From positions 25,266 through 80,850 of the forward strand of contig DBPP01000012.1 in the NCBI GenBank assembly GCA_002305575.1: a stretch of 55,585 nucleotides of DNA. The letters are read 5' to 3'. The position numbers were made by a program, and so were the translations under genes. The notes beneath the pieces were generated by a model. It saw only the letters and a list, made by a program, of their open reading frames with translations. It was not told where the DNA came from and made no database searches. The DNA comes from Ruminococcaceae bacterium UBA1417. GTDB taxonomy: Bacteria > Bacillota > Clostridia > Oscillospirales > Acutalibacteraceae. Below are positions 8,131-17,280 of the stretch, piece by piece; the first letter of the stretch is position 1; each line of letters starts with the position of its first letter.

Positions 8131-10095
8131 ATGCCGGATTTTGAACTTGTCTCACCCTATAAGCCTACGGGAGACCAGCCGCAGGCGATTCGTGAACTGG
8201 TCGAATCGATCCGCGCAGGTCATAAAGAGCAAACGTTGCTCGGTGTGACGGGCAGTGGCAAAACGTTCACGATGGCAAATGTTATCGCCGAGCTCAACCG
8301 GCCGACGCTGGTGCTCGCGCACAACAAAACGTTGGCTGCGCAGCTGTGTTCGGAGTTTCGCGAATTCTTCCCGCACAACGCAGTCGAGTATTTTGTTAGT
8401 TACTACGATTATTATCAGCCGGAAGCGTATATTGCGCAGACGGATACGTATATTGAAAAGGACAGCGCCATCAACGAGGAAATTGACAAGCTGCGCCACA
8501 GTGCGACAAGCGCGCTTTCGGAGCGGCGGGACGTGATCATCGTGGCGTCTGTTTCCTGCATCTACAGTCTGGGCGACCCGATCGATTACCGAACAATGGT
8601 CATTTCCCTGCGTCCCGGCATGGAAAAAAGCCGGGACGAGCTGTTGCAGAAACTCGTGGATATCCAGTATGAGCGCAACGACGTAAACTTTATCCGCAAC
8701 AAGTTCCGCGTGCGCGGCGATGTTGTCGAGATTTTTCCGGCGCAGTCGAGCGAAAAGGCGATTCGCGTGGAGTTTTTCGGCGATGAGATCGAGCGCATCA
8801 GCGAGGTAATTCCGCTGACGGGCGAAATTGTCTCCGATTTAAAGCATGTTGCGATCTACCCGGCGTCGCACTACATCGTGCCGCGCGAAAAGATGCAGCG
8901 CGCGTTGAAGGAAATTGAGGCGGAGATGGAAGATCGCGTCCGCTTTTTCAAGGAAAACGGCAAGCTGCTGGAAGCCCAGCGCATTGAGCAGCGCACGCGC
9001 TACGACATTGAAATGCTCGGTGAGATCGGCATGTGCAAGGGCATCGAGAACTATTCGCGCATCCTGTCCGGTCGTGCGCCCGGCAGCGAACCCTGTACGC
9101 TGCTCAATTACTTCCCGAAAGATTTCCTCCTGTTTGTCGACGAGTCGCATGTCACGCTGCCGCAGGTACGCTCGATGTATGCCGGAGACCGTGCGCGCAA
9201 GGAAAGTTTGATCGACTACGGTTTCCGCCTGCCCTCGGCCTACGATAACCGGCCGCTGAATTTCGACGAGTTTTACAGCCACGTCAATCAGGCGGTGTTT
9301 GTCAGTGCGACGCCCGGTGATTTGGAATTGCAGAAATCCGCAGCGGTTGTGGAACAGGTCATCCGGCCGACCGGTCTGCTGGACCCGAGAATCACGGTAA
9401 AGCCGACCGATGGACAGATCGACGACCTGATTTCCGAGATCAACGAGCGCACGGCAAAAAAAGAGCGTGTGCTCGTGACAACACTCACGAAGAAAATGGC
9501 CGAAGATCTGACCAGCTTCCTCGAAAACTACGGCATTCGCGTGCGTTATATGCACCACGACATCGATACGGTGGAGCGCATGGAGATCATCCGCGACCTG
9601 CGCCTCGGTGAATTTGATGTGCTCGTTGGCATCAACCTGCTGCGCGAAGGGCTGGATATTCCGGAGGTTTCGCTCGTGGCGATCCTCGACGCGGATAAAG
9701 AGGGATTTCTGCGCAGCGGCCGCAGCCTGATCCAGACCATTGGCCGCGCGGCGCGCAACGCGGACGGCGCGGTCATCATGTACGCCGATTCGGTCACGCC
9801 GTCGATGGAATACGCCATCCGCGAGACCGAACGCCGCCGCGCGATTCAGGAAAAATACAACGAAGATCACGGCATCGTGCCCAAGACAATCATCAAGGGT
9901 GTTTCGGAAATTCTGGAAATCTCGACGAAGGCCGATAACGGCAAGCCGAAGAAAAAGCATAAGTATACGGCAGCGGAAAAGCGCCTGATGATTGAAAAGC
10001 TGACGAAGGAAATGAAAGCGGCGGCCAAGTTGCTCGAGTTCGAGCACGCGGCCTATCTGCGCGACCGCATCAAGGAGCTGGAGAATGGAAGATAG
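8131..10095 (+). CDS. uvrB: Excinuclease ABC subunit B
   Basis: The 654-residue product is UvrB, the helicase-like damage-verification subunit of nucleotide excision repair. Visible are the Walker A GVTGSGKT near residue 40, the beta-hairpin region with YYDYYQPEAYI, the helicase motif VDESH, the C-terminal helicase motifs NLLREGLDIPE and QTIGRAARN, and the UVR domain at the end (EFEHAAYLRDRIKELE) that contacts UvrC. Length is normal for the family. The ATG at 8131 was chosen because AGGAAAGGAAGGTGG lies just upstream; an in-frame TTG at 8089 would sit almost on the transcription start. The gene overlaps the next one by 11 bases. UvrA is encoded in the same run. Confidence 0.97.
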   Translation: MPDFELVSPYKPTGDQPQAIRELVESIRAGHKEQTLLGVTGSGKTFTMANVIAELNRPTLVLAHNKTLAAQLCSEFREFFPHNAVEYFVSYYDYYQPEAYIAQTDTYIEKDSAINEEIDKLRHSATSALSERRDVIIVASVSCIYSLGDPIDYRTMVISLRPGMEKSRDELLQKLVDIQYERNDVNFIRNKFRVRGDVVEIFPAQSSEKAIRVEFFGDEIERISEVIPLTGEIVSDLKHVAIYPASHYIVPREKMQRALKEIEAEMEDRVRFFKENGKLLEAQRIEQRTRYDIEMLGEIGMCKGIENYSRILSGRAPGSEPCTLLNYFPKDFLLFVDESHVTLPQVRSMYAGDRARKESLIDYGFRLPSAYDNRPLNFDEFYSHVNQAVFVSATPGDLELQKSAAVVEQVIRPTGLLDPRITVKPTDGQIDDLISEINERTAKKERVLVTTLTKKMAEDLTSFLENYGIRVRYMHHDIDTVERMEIIRDLRLGEFDVLVGINLLREGLDIPEVSLVAILDADKEGFLRSGRSLIQTIGRAARNADGAVIMYADSVTPSMEYAIRETERRRAIQEKYNEDHGIVPKTIIKGVSEILEISTKADNGKPKKKHKYTAAEKRLMIEKLTKEMKAAAKLLEFEHAAYLRDRIKELENGR

Positions 10096-10858
10096 GAGAG
10101 CCGCTTGTATCCACCGGGCGATGGCGCAGCTGGCACTGGAATTCAACACGACGACGGATGCATTTTCGATACCCGGCCTGACGCTGACCCTACCGGCGAA
10201 GCCTGCGGGCGTGCGGCTGTATTCACGTGACCTGCCGCTTTTTGCAATGGCTACGACGGGAAACAGCGTCGTGGTGACGGCGGACGCGCGCCTGCACGAC
10301 TGCATTCGGGATTTGGTCGCACAAATGGATGCGCCGTACCGGTTGTTTGAATTCCAGAGCTTGCAGAAAATTGACGCGGAGCTGCGACCCTTCGGCTATA
10401 CGGTCTGGGGGCCGGAGCCGATGTATCTGCGTCTCGAGCATGCCTATGCCCCTGGTTTGCCCAAAGCTTTCGCGTATCGTTGGTTTGAGACGGAGGCGGA
10501 GATCGCAGCGCTTTATCCGAATACGCGGTACACGATGGCATTGAGCCAGGCGTATAACGCCGACCGCCCGGATGTGCTGGCGCTTGCGGCGTACGACGGT
10601 GCGCAAATCGCAGGCATCGCAGGGGCGTCCGCTGACACGGCAGATATGTGGCAGATTGGCATTGATGTGCTGGATGCGTACAGGGGGCATGGTTTGGCCA
10701 CAGCGCTTGTCCACGCGCTTTGCTGCAGAATTGAAGAAAAAGGAAAGTTGCCGTTCTACGGGACGGCTGTCGGCAATCTGCACTCGCAGAAGGTTGCGCT
10801 GCGGTGCGGTTTTTCTCCGGCGTGGCTGGAGGCCGGTGTGGTAAAATTGGAAGGTTGA
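10085..10858 (+). CDS. GNAT family N-acetyltransferase
   Basis: This 257-residue protein ends with a GNAT acetyltransferase domain. The acetyl-CoA binding region reads IGIDVLDAYRGHGLATALVH at about residues 196-215, with AYRGHGLA as motif A; it is followed by the YGTAVGNLHSQKVALRCGF element. The first ~120 residues are a divergent N-terminal part like that of GNAT_acetyltran-type proteins. It transfers an acetyl group from acetyl-CoA to an amine; the acceptor is unknown. It starts inside the last 11 bases of uvrB and ends 14 bases before uvrA, so it is co-transcribed with both. A link to DNA repair is possible but only positional. Confidence 0.8.
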   Translation: MEDRRAACIHRAMAQLALEFNTTTDAFSIPGLTLTLPAKPAGVRLYSRDLPLFAMATTGNSVVVTADARLHDCIRDLVAQMDAPYRLFEFQSLQKIDAELRPFGYTVWGPEPMYLRLEHAYAPGLPKAFAYRWFETEAEIAALYPNTRYTMALSQAYNADRPDVLALAAYDGAQIAGIAGASADTADMWQIGIDVLDAYRGHGLATALVHALCCRIEEKGKLPFYGTAVGNLHSQKVALRCGFSPAWLEAGVVKLEG

Positions 10859-10872
10859 ATGGAGCATCTGTT

Positions 10873-13716
10873 ATGAGTTCAAAGAATATTGTTGTGACCG
10901 GTGCCCGGGAGCACAATCTAAAGAATATCAGCGTGGAATTGCCGCGCGACAAGCTGGTTGTGCTGACGGGGCTATCCGGTTCGGGAAAGTCCTCGCTCGC
11001 GTTCGATACGATTTACGCGGAGGGGCAGCGGCGGTATGTCGAGTCGCTGTCGAGCTATGCGCGCATGTTCCTCGGCCAGATGGAAAAACCGGACGTCGAC
11101 AACATCGACGGCCTTTCGCCGGCGATTTCCATTGACCAGAAAACGACGTCCAAAAACCCGCGTTCGACGGTTGGCACGGTTACGGAGATCTACGATTACC
11201 TGCGTTTGCTGTACGCACGCGTCGGCGTGCCGCACTGCCCGGTTTGTGGCCGGGAGATCCGCCAGCAGACGATTGACCAGATTGTCGATCAGGTCCTGTC
11301 GCTGCCCGAACGCACGAAAATTCAGGTGCTTGCGCCGGTCGTGCGGGGGCGCAAAGGCGAGCACCAAAAGGAGTTTGAAGCGGCGCGCAAGGGCGGATTT
11401 GTCCGTGTGCGCGCGGATGGCCTGATTTACGACCTGTCCGAAACGATCAAGCTCGAAAAAAATAAAAAGCACAACATTGAAATTGTTGTGGACCGTCTGG
11501 TCATCAAGCCGGATATTCGCTCGCGTCTCGCCGATTCGCTGGAGACGGCGACCGGGCTTTCCGGCGGCATTGTGATCGTCAATGTGATCGACGGAGACGA
11601 CATTCTGTTTTCACAAAATTATGCGTGTCCGGAACACGGCATCAGCATGGAAGAGCTTTCGCCGCGCATGTTTTCGTTCAATAATCCGGCGGGCGCCTGC
11701 CCGAAGTGTACGGGACTGGGCGTTTTCATGCGCATTGATCCGGCGCTGATCATCCCGGATGACCGCGTTTCGATCCGCAAGGGCGGGCTCAAAGGCGGTG
11801 GCTGGGCGATGGAAGGCAGCACGATTGCCGCGATGTATATGAATGCGCTCGCGGAGCACTATCATTTCTCGTTGGATGTGCCGATCCGCGATTTGTCGCC
11901 GGAGATTGTCGATATTTTGCTTTATGGCACAAAAGGTGAGAAAATTACGGTGCACCGCAAGAGCGAATACGGCAGTGGCACGTACCAGACGGAATTTGAA
12001 GGGATTATCAACAACCTCGAACGCCGGTTTCGCGATACCTCGTCCTCATGGATCAAGGAGGAAATCGAGTCGTATATGAGTGCCGTGCCGTGTGACGCCT
12101 GTCACGGCAAACGTCTTTCGCCCGAGAGTCTCGCGGTGACAGTCGGCGGCAAAAACATCAGCGAGCTGTGTGACCTATCCGTCGTGGATGCGCTCGACTT
12201 TATCGAGAAACTCGAGCTTTCCGATCGGGATAAGGTGATCGCAGAGGCGATTTTGAAGGAAATCCGCTCGCGGCTCGGCTTCCTGCGCAATGTGGGCCTT
12301 GAATACCTCACGCTGTCCCGCGCGGCCGCGACGCTTTCCGGCGGCGAGAGCCAGCGCATCCGGCTTGCCACCAACATTGGTTCGTCACTGATGGGGGTTC
12401 TGTATATCCTCGATGAACCGAGCATCGGACTGCACCAGCGCGACAACCACAAGCTGCTCGCTACGCTCAAGCGGCTGCGCGATCTCGGCAATACGGTGAT
12501 CGTCGTCGAGCATGACGAGGATACGATGCTGGAGGCCGACCACATCGTCGATATCGGACCGGGCGCCGGCATCCACGGCGGCAATGTCATTTACAGCGGC
12601 GATGTGCAGGGCATTCTGCGATGCAAGGAATCCATTACCGGTCAGTATCTGAGCGGTGCGCGGACGATTCCAGTGCCGGACAAGCGCCGCCCGGGGAACG
12701 GCAGGAAAATTACGATTGTTGGCGCAAAGCAGAATAACCTGAAAAACATTACAGTCGATATCCCCCTTGGCAAATTTGTCTGTGTGACCGGCGTTTCCGG
12801 GTCTGGCAAATCGTCGCTGATCAATGAAATTCTCTATAAAAAGCTGGCGGGCGAGCTCAACGGCGCGCGAACGGTGCCGGGCGCGCACCGGGAGATCCGC
12901 GGCATGGAAAATCTTGACAAGGTGATTCAGATCAACCAGTCGCCGATTGGGCGCACGCCACGTTCCAACCCTGCGACGTATACCGGTGTGTTTACGGACA
13001 TCCGCGAGCTGTACGCGAGCGTACCGGAATCCAAAATGCGCGGCTTCGGTCCGGGCCGCTTCTCCTTCAACATCAAGGGCGGTCGCTGCGAAGCGTGCCA
13101 GGGAGACGGCATCATCAAGATCGAAATGCACTTTCTGCCGGATGTCTACGTGGCGTGCGATGTCTGTAAGGGCAAGCGCTACAACCGCGAAACGCTGGAG
13201 GTCAAGTACAAGGGTAAGAGCATTTACGATGTGCTCGAAATGACCGTGGAAGAAGGCCTCGAATTCTTCAAGGATTTGCCGAAAATTGAGCGCAAGTTGC
13301 GCACGTTGTTCGACGTTGGCCTCGGCTATATCAAAATCGGCCAGCCGGCAACGACGCTTTCCGGCGGTGAAGCCCAGCGTGTAAAGCTCGCGACAGAACT
13401 CAGCCGCCGACCGACAGGGAAGACGGTATATATCCTCGACGAGCCGACGACCGGCCTGCACATCGCGGATGTTCACCGGCTGATCGAGGTGCTCCAGAAG
13501 CTGGTGGATACTGGGAACACCGTAATTGTCATCGAACACAACCTCGATCTGATCAAAACAGCCGACCATATCATCGACCTCGGTCCCGAGGGCGGCGATA
13601 AGGGCGGTACGGTAATCGCTCAGGGTACGCCGGAGCAGGTGGCCGAAACGCCGGGGTCCTATACGGGCGAGTACATCCGGATGACGCTCGAACGGGACAA
13701 AAAGCGTCGCGGCTGA
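10873..13716 (+). CDS. uvrA: Excinuclease ABC subunit A
   Basis: The 947-residue product is UvrA, the damage-sensing ATPase of nucleotide excision repair. Two ABC ATPase halves are present: Walker A GLSGSGKSS near residue 32 with signature LSGGESQR, and GVSGSGKSS near residue 642 with LSGGEAQR. Zinc-binding cysteine pairs occur as CPVCGR, CPKCTG, CDACHGKR and CEACQGDG...CDVCKGKR. The ATG at 10873 begins the conserved opening MSSKNIVVTGAREHNLKN; earlier in-frame codons lie inside the GNAT gene. Length fits the family. It is the last gene of the uvrB operon; a terminator follows. Confidence 0.97.
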   Translation: MSSKNIVVTGAREHNLKNISVELPRDKLVVLTGLSGSGKSSLAFDTIYAEGQRRYVESLSSYARMFLGQMEKPDVDNIDGLSPAISIDQKTTSKNPRSTVGTVTEIYDYLRLLYARVGVPHCPVCGREIRQQTIDQIVDQVLSLPERTKIQVLAPVVRGRKGEHQKEFEAARKGGFVRVRADGLIYDLSETIKLEKNKKHNIEIVVDRLVIKPDIRSRLADSLETATGLSGGIVIVNVIDGDDILFSQNYACPEHGISMEELSPRMFSFNNPAGACPKCTGLGVFMRIDPALIIPDDRVSIRKGGLKGGGWAMEGSTIAAMYMNALAEHYHFSLDVPIRDLSPEIVDILLYGTKGEKITVHRKSEYGSGTYQTEFEGIINNLERRFRDTSSSWIKEEIESYMSAVPCDACHGKRLSPESLAVTVGGKNISELCDLSVVDALDFIEKLELSDRDKVIAEAILKEIRSRLGFLRNVGLEYLTLSRAAATLSGGESQRIRLATNIGSSLMGVLYILDEPSIGLHQRDNHKLLATLKRLRDLGNTVIVVEHDEDTMLEADHIVDIGPGAGIHGGNVIYSGDVQGILRCKESITGQYLSGARTIPVPDKRRPGNGRKITIVGAKQNNLKNITVDIPLGKFVCVTGVSGSGKSSLINEILYKKLAGELNGARTVPGAHREIRGMENLDKVIQINQSPIGRTPRSNPATYTGVFTDIRELYASVPESKMRGFGPGRFSFNIKGGRCEACQGDGIIKIEMHFLPDVYVACDVCKGKRYNRETLEVKYKGKSIYDVLEMTVEEGLEFFKDLPKIERKLRTLFDVGLGYIKIGQPATTLSGGEAQRVKLATELSRRPTGKTVYILDEPTTGLHIADVHRLIEVLQKLVDTGNTVIVIEHNLDLIKTADHIIDLGPEGGDKGGTVIAQGTPEQVAETPGSYTGEYIRMTLERDKKRRG

Positions 13717-13751
13717 CGCGGCGCGTGTGCAGAAAACAGAATCTTGTGCTT

Positions 13752-13789
13752 GGGGCCGTGCCGGTGGGATAAAGGACGCGGCCCTTTTT
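13752..13789 (+). terminator. Rho-independent terminator after uvrA
   Basis: GGGGCCGTG and CGCGGCCC can pair across a loop of about 18 bases and are followed by TTTTT. The loop is large but the GC arms and T-run fit termination of the uvr operon. Confidence 0.55.
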
Positions 13790-13881
13790 GGCGTTTGTTT
13801 CGCAGTGGAATATTTACAATCTGTTCAACACATTCTTTTTGGAATCGAGTACAATAAGCTTCGGAAAGGAGCGGTTTGGCG

Positions 13882-14811
13882 ATGTTTGGTTATGTGCGTC
13901 CCTTCAAGGGCGAAATGCTCGTCAAGGAATACGACGCATACAAAGGCGTATATTGCCGGCTTTGCCGGGCATTGGGGCGGTACTATGGGCCGTTGATGCG
14001 CATGACGCTCAGCTATGACTGTACGTTCTATGCATTGCTTGCGCTGAACCAGCGTGATCCCAAGATGCATGCGGAGCGCAGGCGCTGTACCTGCAACCCC
14101 TTGAAAAAATGCACGTACGTCTGTCCAGCGAACGAAGACGCGTACGCCGAGACGTGCTTCCATAAGGCGGCCGCGCTTTCCGTGATTATGACGGCGTATA
14201 AGTTTCGGGACAATATTGAAGATGAGCGCACGATACAGTCACTCGGCGCGCGATTTCTGTTTGCTTTGAGCCGGCGCACGCTGAAAAAAGCGAGCGCTGA
14301 TTTTCCGTTTATGGCTGAAGCGGCGCGCAGTATGATGGCGGCTCAGCGCGCTGCAGAGCACGCTGTACACGCTTCCATCGATGCCTGCGCCGCGCCGACG
14401 GCGGAGTTTCTCCGCACGGTGTGCGCGGAGCTGGGGGAGACCGAAGCGGAAAAAACCGTTCTGCGTCAGCTCGGGTATTTTCTCGGCCGCTGGGTCTATA
14501 TTATGGATGCGGCGGACGATCTCGCCGATGACCTGCGCCGTGGAGGCTTCAATCCGTTTGTGGAAAAGCTCAGCCTTGAAGCGTATGTGGGCGGTGAGCT
14601 GCCGAAAACGCAGCGCGACGCGGCGGACCGCGAATGCAACGCTGTCCTGAATGGTTCGTTGGCGATGGTGGTGCCGGCGGCCAATTTGTTGCCCGACGGT
14701 CCGTTTACGGGCATCCTTGAAAATATACTGCAAAAGGGCCTTCCGGAAATGCAGCGGGAGATCCTGTTTTTACACATAAAGCGTACCGCGCGAAAGGAAA
14801 GGGAATTTTAG
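13882..14811 (+). CDS. DUF5685 family protein with Cys-rich and Asp-rich motifs
   Basis: A 309-residue protein of the uncharacterised DUF5685 family, recognised by its opening MFGYVRPFKGEMLVKEYDAY. Cysteines at about positions 25, 28, 47, 69, 71, 77, 81 and 92 (YCRLC, CTCNPLKKC, YVC, CFHK) suggest a metal site. The rest is mostly helical. Two acidic motifs stand out: DNIED at 110-114 and DDLAD at 212-216 within YIMDAADDLADDL. Their spacing and form recall the paired DDxxD motifs of class I isoprenoid synthases; that is my inference, not an established function. GGAAAGGAG lies 10 bases before the ATG at 13882. A TACAAT sequence at 13850 may be the -10 box. The J-domain gene follows after three bases. 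Confidence 0.8.
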   Translation: MFGYVRPFKGEMLVKEYDAYKGVYCRLCRALGRYYGPLMRMTLSYDCTFYALLALNQRDPKMHAERRRCTCNPLKKCTYVCPANEDAYAETCFHKAAALSVIMTAYKFRDNIEDERTIQSLGARFLFALSRRTLKKASADFPFMAEAARSMMAAQRAAEHAVHASIDACAAPTAEFLRTVCAELGETEAEKTVLRQLGYFLGRWVYIMDAADDLADDLRRGGFNPFVEKLSLEAYVGGELPKTQRDAADRECNAVLNGSLAMVVPAANLLPDGPFTGILENILQKGLPEMQREILFLHIKRTARKEREF

Positions 14812-14814
14812 GGT

Positions 14815-15426
14815 ATGACAGATCCGTATAAGGTGCTTGGCGTTTCTCCTTCAGCAAGCGATGAAGAGGTGAAGGACGCCTACAGAAAGCTCGCGAAAAA
14901 ATATCACCCGGATCAGTATTCGGACAGCCCGCTTGCGGAGCTGGCGAGCGAAAAAATGAAAGAGATCAACGAGGCGTACGACACCATCGTTGCCCAGCGC
15001 AAAAACCGCACGACCGGCGGATATACGTCTTCCGGGCCGCGCGGTACGTCGAGTTTCAGCGATGTGCGCAGCTATATCATGGCGGGCCGTATCGCCGATG
15101 CGGAGCAGCTTCTGAACGGCGTGCCGGTGGAAAGCCGGAATGCCGAATGGTATTTCTTAAAAGGAACGGTGCTGTTCCGGCGCGGCTGGTTGGAAGAAGC
15201 CAAAGAACATTTTACACGCGCATGCCAGATGGATCCGGGAAATCCCGAGTATCAGGCGGCGCTGAATCAGGCGATGAACCAGCGCAGCGGTGTGTACGGT
15301 GGCTATAACCCGAATATGGGCGCTTCCAACGTGGGCGGCTGCAATACCTGCGATGTTTGTCAAGGCCTGATCTGCGCAGATTGCTGCTGCGAATGCATGG
15401 GCGGCGACCTGATTCCCTGCTGCTGA
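14815..15426 (+). CDS. J-domain protein with TPR-like middle and Cys-rich C-terminus
   Basis: The 203-residue protein begins with a J domain (residues 1-65) carrying the HPD motif in KKYHPDQYSD, which stimulates DnaK ATPase. Residues 85-145 look like a short tetratricopeptide-type helical segment (AEWYFLKGTVLFRRGWLEEA). The C-terminal 30 residues contain ten cysteines in clusters such as CNTCDVC and CADCCCEC, ending in CC. It lacks the G/F region and zinc-finger layout of true DnaJ, so it is a specialised co-chaperone. It follows the DUF5685 gene by three bases and precedes a membrane protein gene, so all three are probably co-expressed. The cysteine tail may bind metal or a lipid; this is not established. 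Confidence 0.85.
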   Translation: MTDPYKVLGVSPSASDEEVKDAYRKLAKKYHPDQYSDSPLAELASEKMKEINEAYDTIVAQRKNRTTGGYTSSGPRGTSSFSDVRSYIMAGRIADAEQLLNGVPVESRNAEWYFLKGTVLFRRGWLEEAKEHFTRACQMDPGNPEYQAALNQAMNQRSGVYGGYNPNMGASNVGGCNTCDVCQGLICADCCCECMGGDLIPCC

Positions 15427-15440
15427 TCGGAGGCGGGCGT

Positions 15441-15980
15441 ATGTTGCGCAGTAAAACCTCCAAAGTGGCGCTTTGCGGTGTGATTGCCGCACTGTCTGTC
15501 ACGCTGCTGTTCCTAACGGGCATTGTCCCGGTGGCGACGATTGCCATGCCGGCGGTTGCAGGCTGTTTCCTGATCGCCGTGGTGGCAGAAATCGGCTTGC
15601 GGTACGGCGTGGCAGTTTATGCTGCGGTATGTGTTCTTTCGGTGCTGCTTGTGCCGGATCGCGAGGCGGCTCTGTTCTATATCGTTTTTTTCGGATATTA
15701 TCCGGTGCTGTACGGCGTACTGTCCCGTATCCGCAACCGCGTGCTCTGCTGGGTGGCGAAACTTCTTGTGTTTAATGTTGCTGCAGTCGTGGAGGCACTT
15801 TTGGCGGTCTGGTTGCTTGCGATTCCGATGGAGGAAATCGTACCTTTTGGTTGGCCGTTTCTCCCGGTTCTCCTGCTTCTTATGAATGCTGTTTTCGTCC
15901 TGTATGATCTTTCCATGAATGGCTTGATCGTTTTTTATATCCGCAGGTTACACCCGTTTGTCCATCGGTATTTCAAATAG
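15441..15980 (+). CDS. Small polytopic membrane protein
   Basis: A 179-residue protein with five or six predicted transmembrane helices (for example ALCGVIAALSVTLLFLTGIV at residues 10-29 and FLPVLLLLMNAVFVLYDLSM later). The start GALxGVIAALxV-like segment and size resemble substrate-binding S components of ECF vitamin transporters, but I cannot assign a substrate. GGAGGCGGG precedes the ATG at 15441; an earlier in-frame start would overlap the J-domain gene by 70 bases. It is the third gene of the DUF5685 operon and is followed by a strong terminator. Confidence 0.7.
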   Translation: MLRSKTSKVALCGVIAALSVTLLFLTGIVPVATIAMPAVAGCFLIAVVAEIGLRYGVAVYAAVCVLSVLLVPDREAALFYIVFFGYYPVLYGVLSRIRNRVLCWVAKLLVFNVAAVVEALLAVWLLAIPMEEIVPFGWPFLPVLLLLMNAVFVLYDLSMNGLIVFYIRRLHPFVHRYFK

Positions 15981-16004
15981 AAAAATTTTCCAGAGAAAGC
16001 CTAG

Positions 16005-16050
16005 AAAAATACCCGGTATGGGGCCTTAATCCCCCGTACCGGGTATTTTG
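16005..16050. terminator. Bidirectional terminator between convergent genes
   Basis: A long hairpin with arms AAAATACCCGGTA and TACCGGGTATTTT, extended by GGGG/CCCC, has A-runs on one side and T-runs on the other. It serves both the plus-strand membrane-protein operon and the minus-strand MoxR operon. Confidence 0.85.
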
Positions 16051-16071
16051 TCTGTTGTTTTAATCTTCGTT

Positions 16072-17280
16072 TTATCGGTTTTCTGCAATGTCCTGCCGCG
16101 AGCAACCATCGGCGCTGTACCGCGCTTTTTCATAGAGGACGTGCAGGTGCTCGATAGAGTCGCCGGTCAACTTGGCGTGTGCTTCGGCTTCCGCCGGAGA
16201 CATCCAGGGCTCCGGCGGCTGCTTTGAGGCGCGGAGGATGGTTTTGCGATACCGGCGCCGGATGAGGGCGTTCGGCGAGCGGTCAAAGAATCCTGGGCGG
16301 TCACGGCGCTGCCGGCGCTCCCGGATGGCTTCCGCGTGGTCGTCCCGCAGGTTTTCCACAAGATCGTCCTTGTCGTGAAAGGAGCTTTGGAAAAGCCGGC
16401 TCAACCGCAGCGCACCGAAGATGATCCCGAAAACAGCGCCCACGCAGACTGCTGCAAGCAGAATATATTCGATTATGCTGAGGATCAAGGTGAGAACCGG
16501 GTTGGGTTTCACATCCATATGGGTCATCCAGTCGGGTTGCTCCACAAACTCTGTCGTGTTGTCGGATGTTTCGGTCTCAACGGGTGCGCTCTCTGAGACG
16601 GGCGGCGGCTCATACCGGTACACGCTGTTGTTTTGCAGCAGCGGCGGCAAAAGAATGGCGGTGAAAATCACGAGGATCGCGGCGAGCGTGGAAACGGAAA
16701 TCTGTGCGATGCGCCGGGCGGGCAGGTTGTGCATGGTGTTGTTCACCGCGACATACTCGTCGATACGCCCAAGGCCGTGTTGTGCGAAGCATAGCAGGAA
16801 ATAAACGGCGGCGAAAATTGGCGCGGTGATCTGATATATGCCGTTGATATCCGTATAGAAGAATGAAGCGGCTGGCGGAATCAGAAACAGGAGCATCGCG
16901 GGATACGTTGCATGGTCAAAAATGGAGTGTCGTTCGCCGGTCACGCGGTTATAAAAGCGGAAAAAGCAGAGCACAATTGCCGGAATGGCCATAAGCCTTG
17001 TGCCGAACAGCAAAATCGTAACGGCGATAATGCCGGCGCAGGCAATCAAATACGGTACGATACCGCGCAGATAGCGTCCGGCCAGCCAGGAAAGCGCGAT
17101 GGGTATCACAATCAGCAGACCGAATAATTGGCTGTGCAGAATGTCTTGACGCGAAAACGAACCGTTCAGAAATGGAAAAATGAAGCCGTACAGCGGCGCG
17201 AAAATCAGCGCGCCGTGCAGCCAGCCGAGCACGATAAACACGATGCGCCGCAGTGGAATGCGCCTGGTTTTGGGGGTCAT
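16072..17280 (-). CDS. DUF4129-like multi-pass membrane protein
   Basis: This 402-residue protein has a basic N-terminus (MTPKTRRIPLRR), about ten hydrophobic segments up to residue 300, an outer loop rich in Pro/Glu/Thr, a further membrane helix, and a charged cytoplasmic tail. The tail contains RRRYRKTILRASKQPPEPW followed by SPAEAEAHAK, which resembles the DUF4129 end of transglutaminase-like proteins. The usual third gene of MoxR-DUF58 operons is such a protein with a transglutaminase core; no transglutaminase Cys-His-Asp domain is visible here. The ATG at 17280 overlaps the DUF58 stop as ATGA; an earlier long in-frame extension lies within that gene and is a shadow. Confidence 0.6.
   Translation of the reverse strand: MTPKTRRIPLRRIVFIVLGWLHGALIFAPLYGFIFPFLNGSFSRQDILHSQLFGLLIVIPIALSWLAGRYLRGIVPYLIACAGIIAVTILLFGTRLMAIPAIVLCFFRFYNRVTGERHSIFDHATYPAMLLFLIPPAASFFYTDINGIYQITAPIFAAVYFLLCFAQHGLGRIDEYVAVNNTMHNLPARRIAQISVSTLAAILVIFTAILLPPLLQNNSVYRYEPPPVSESAPVETETSDNTTEFVEQPDWMTHMDVKPNPVLTLILSIIEYILLAAVCVGAVFGIIFGALRLSRLFQSSFHDKDDLVENLRDDHAEAIRERRQRRDRPGFFDRSPNALIRRRYRKTILRASKQPPEPWMSPAEAEAHAKLTGDSIEHLHVLYEKARYSADGCSRQDIAENR

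Noticed and set aside
8839..10305. 488-codon open frame on the minus strand
   Set aside because: It lies opposite uvrB and the GNAT gene, has no domain and no ribosome site; it results from the GC-rich third positions of uvrB.
12385..13569. 394-codon open frame on the minus strand opposite uvrA
   Set aside because: Shadow of the uvrA reading frame; no recognisable domain.
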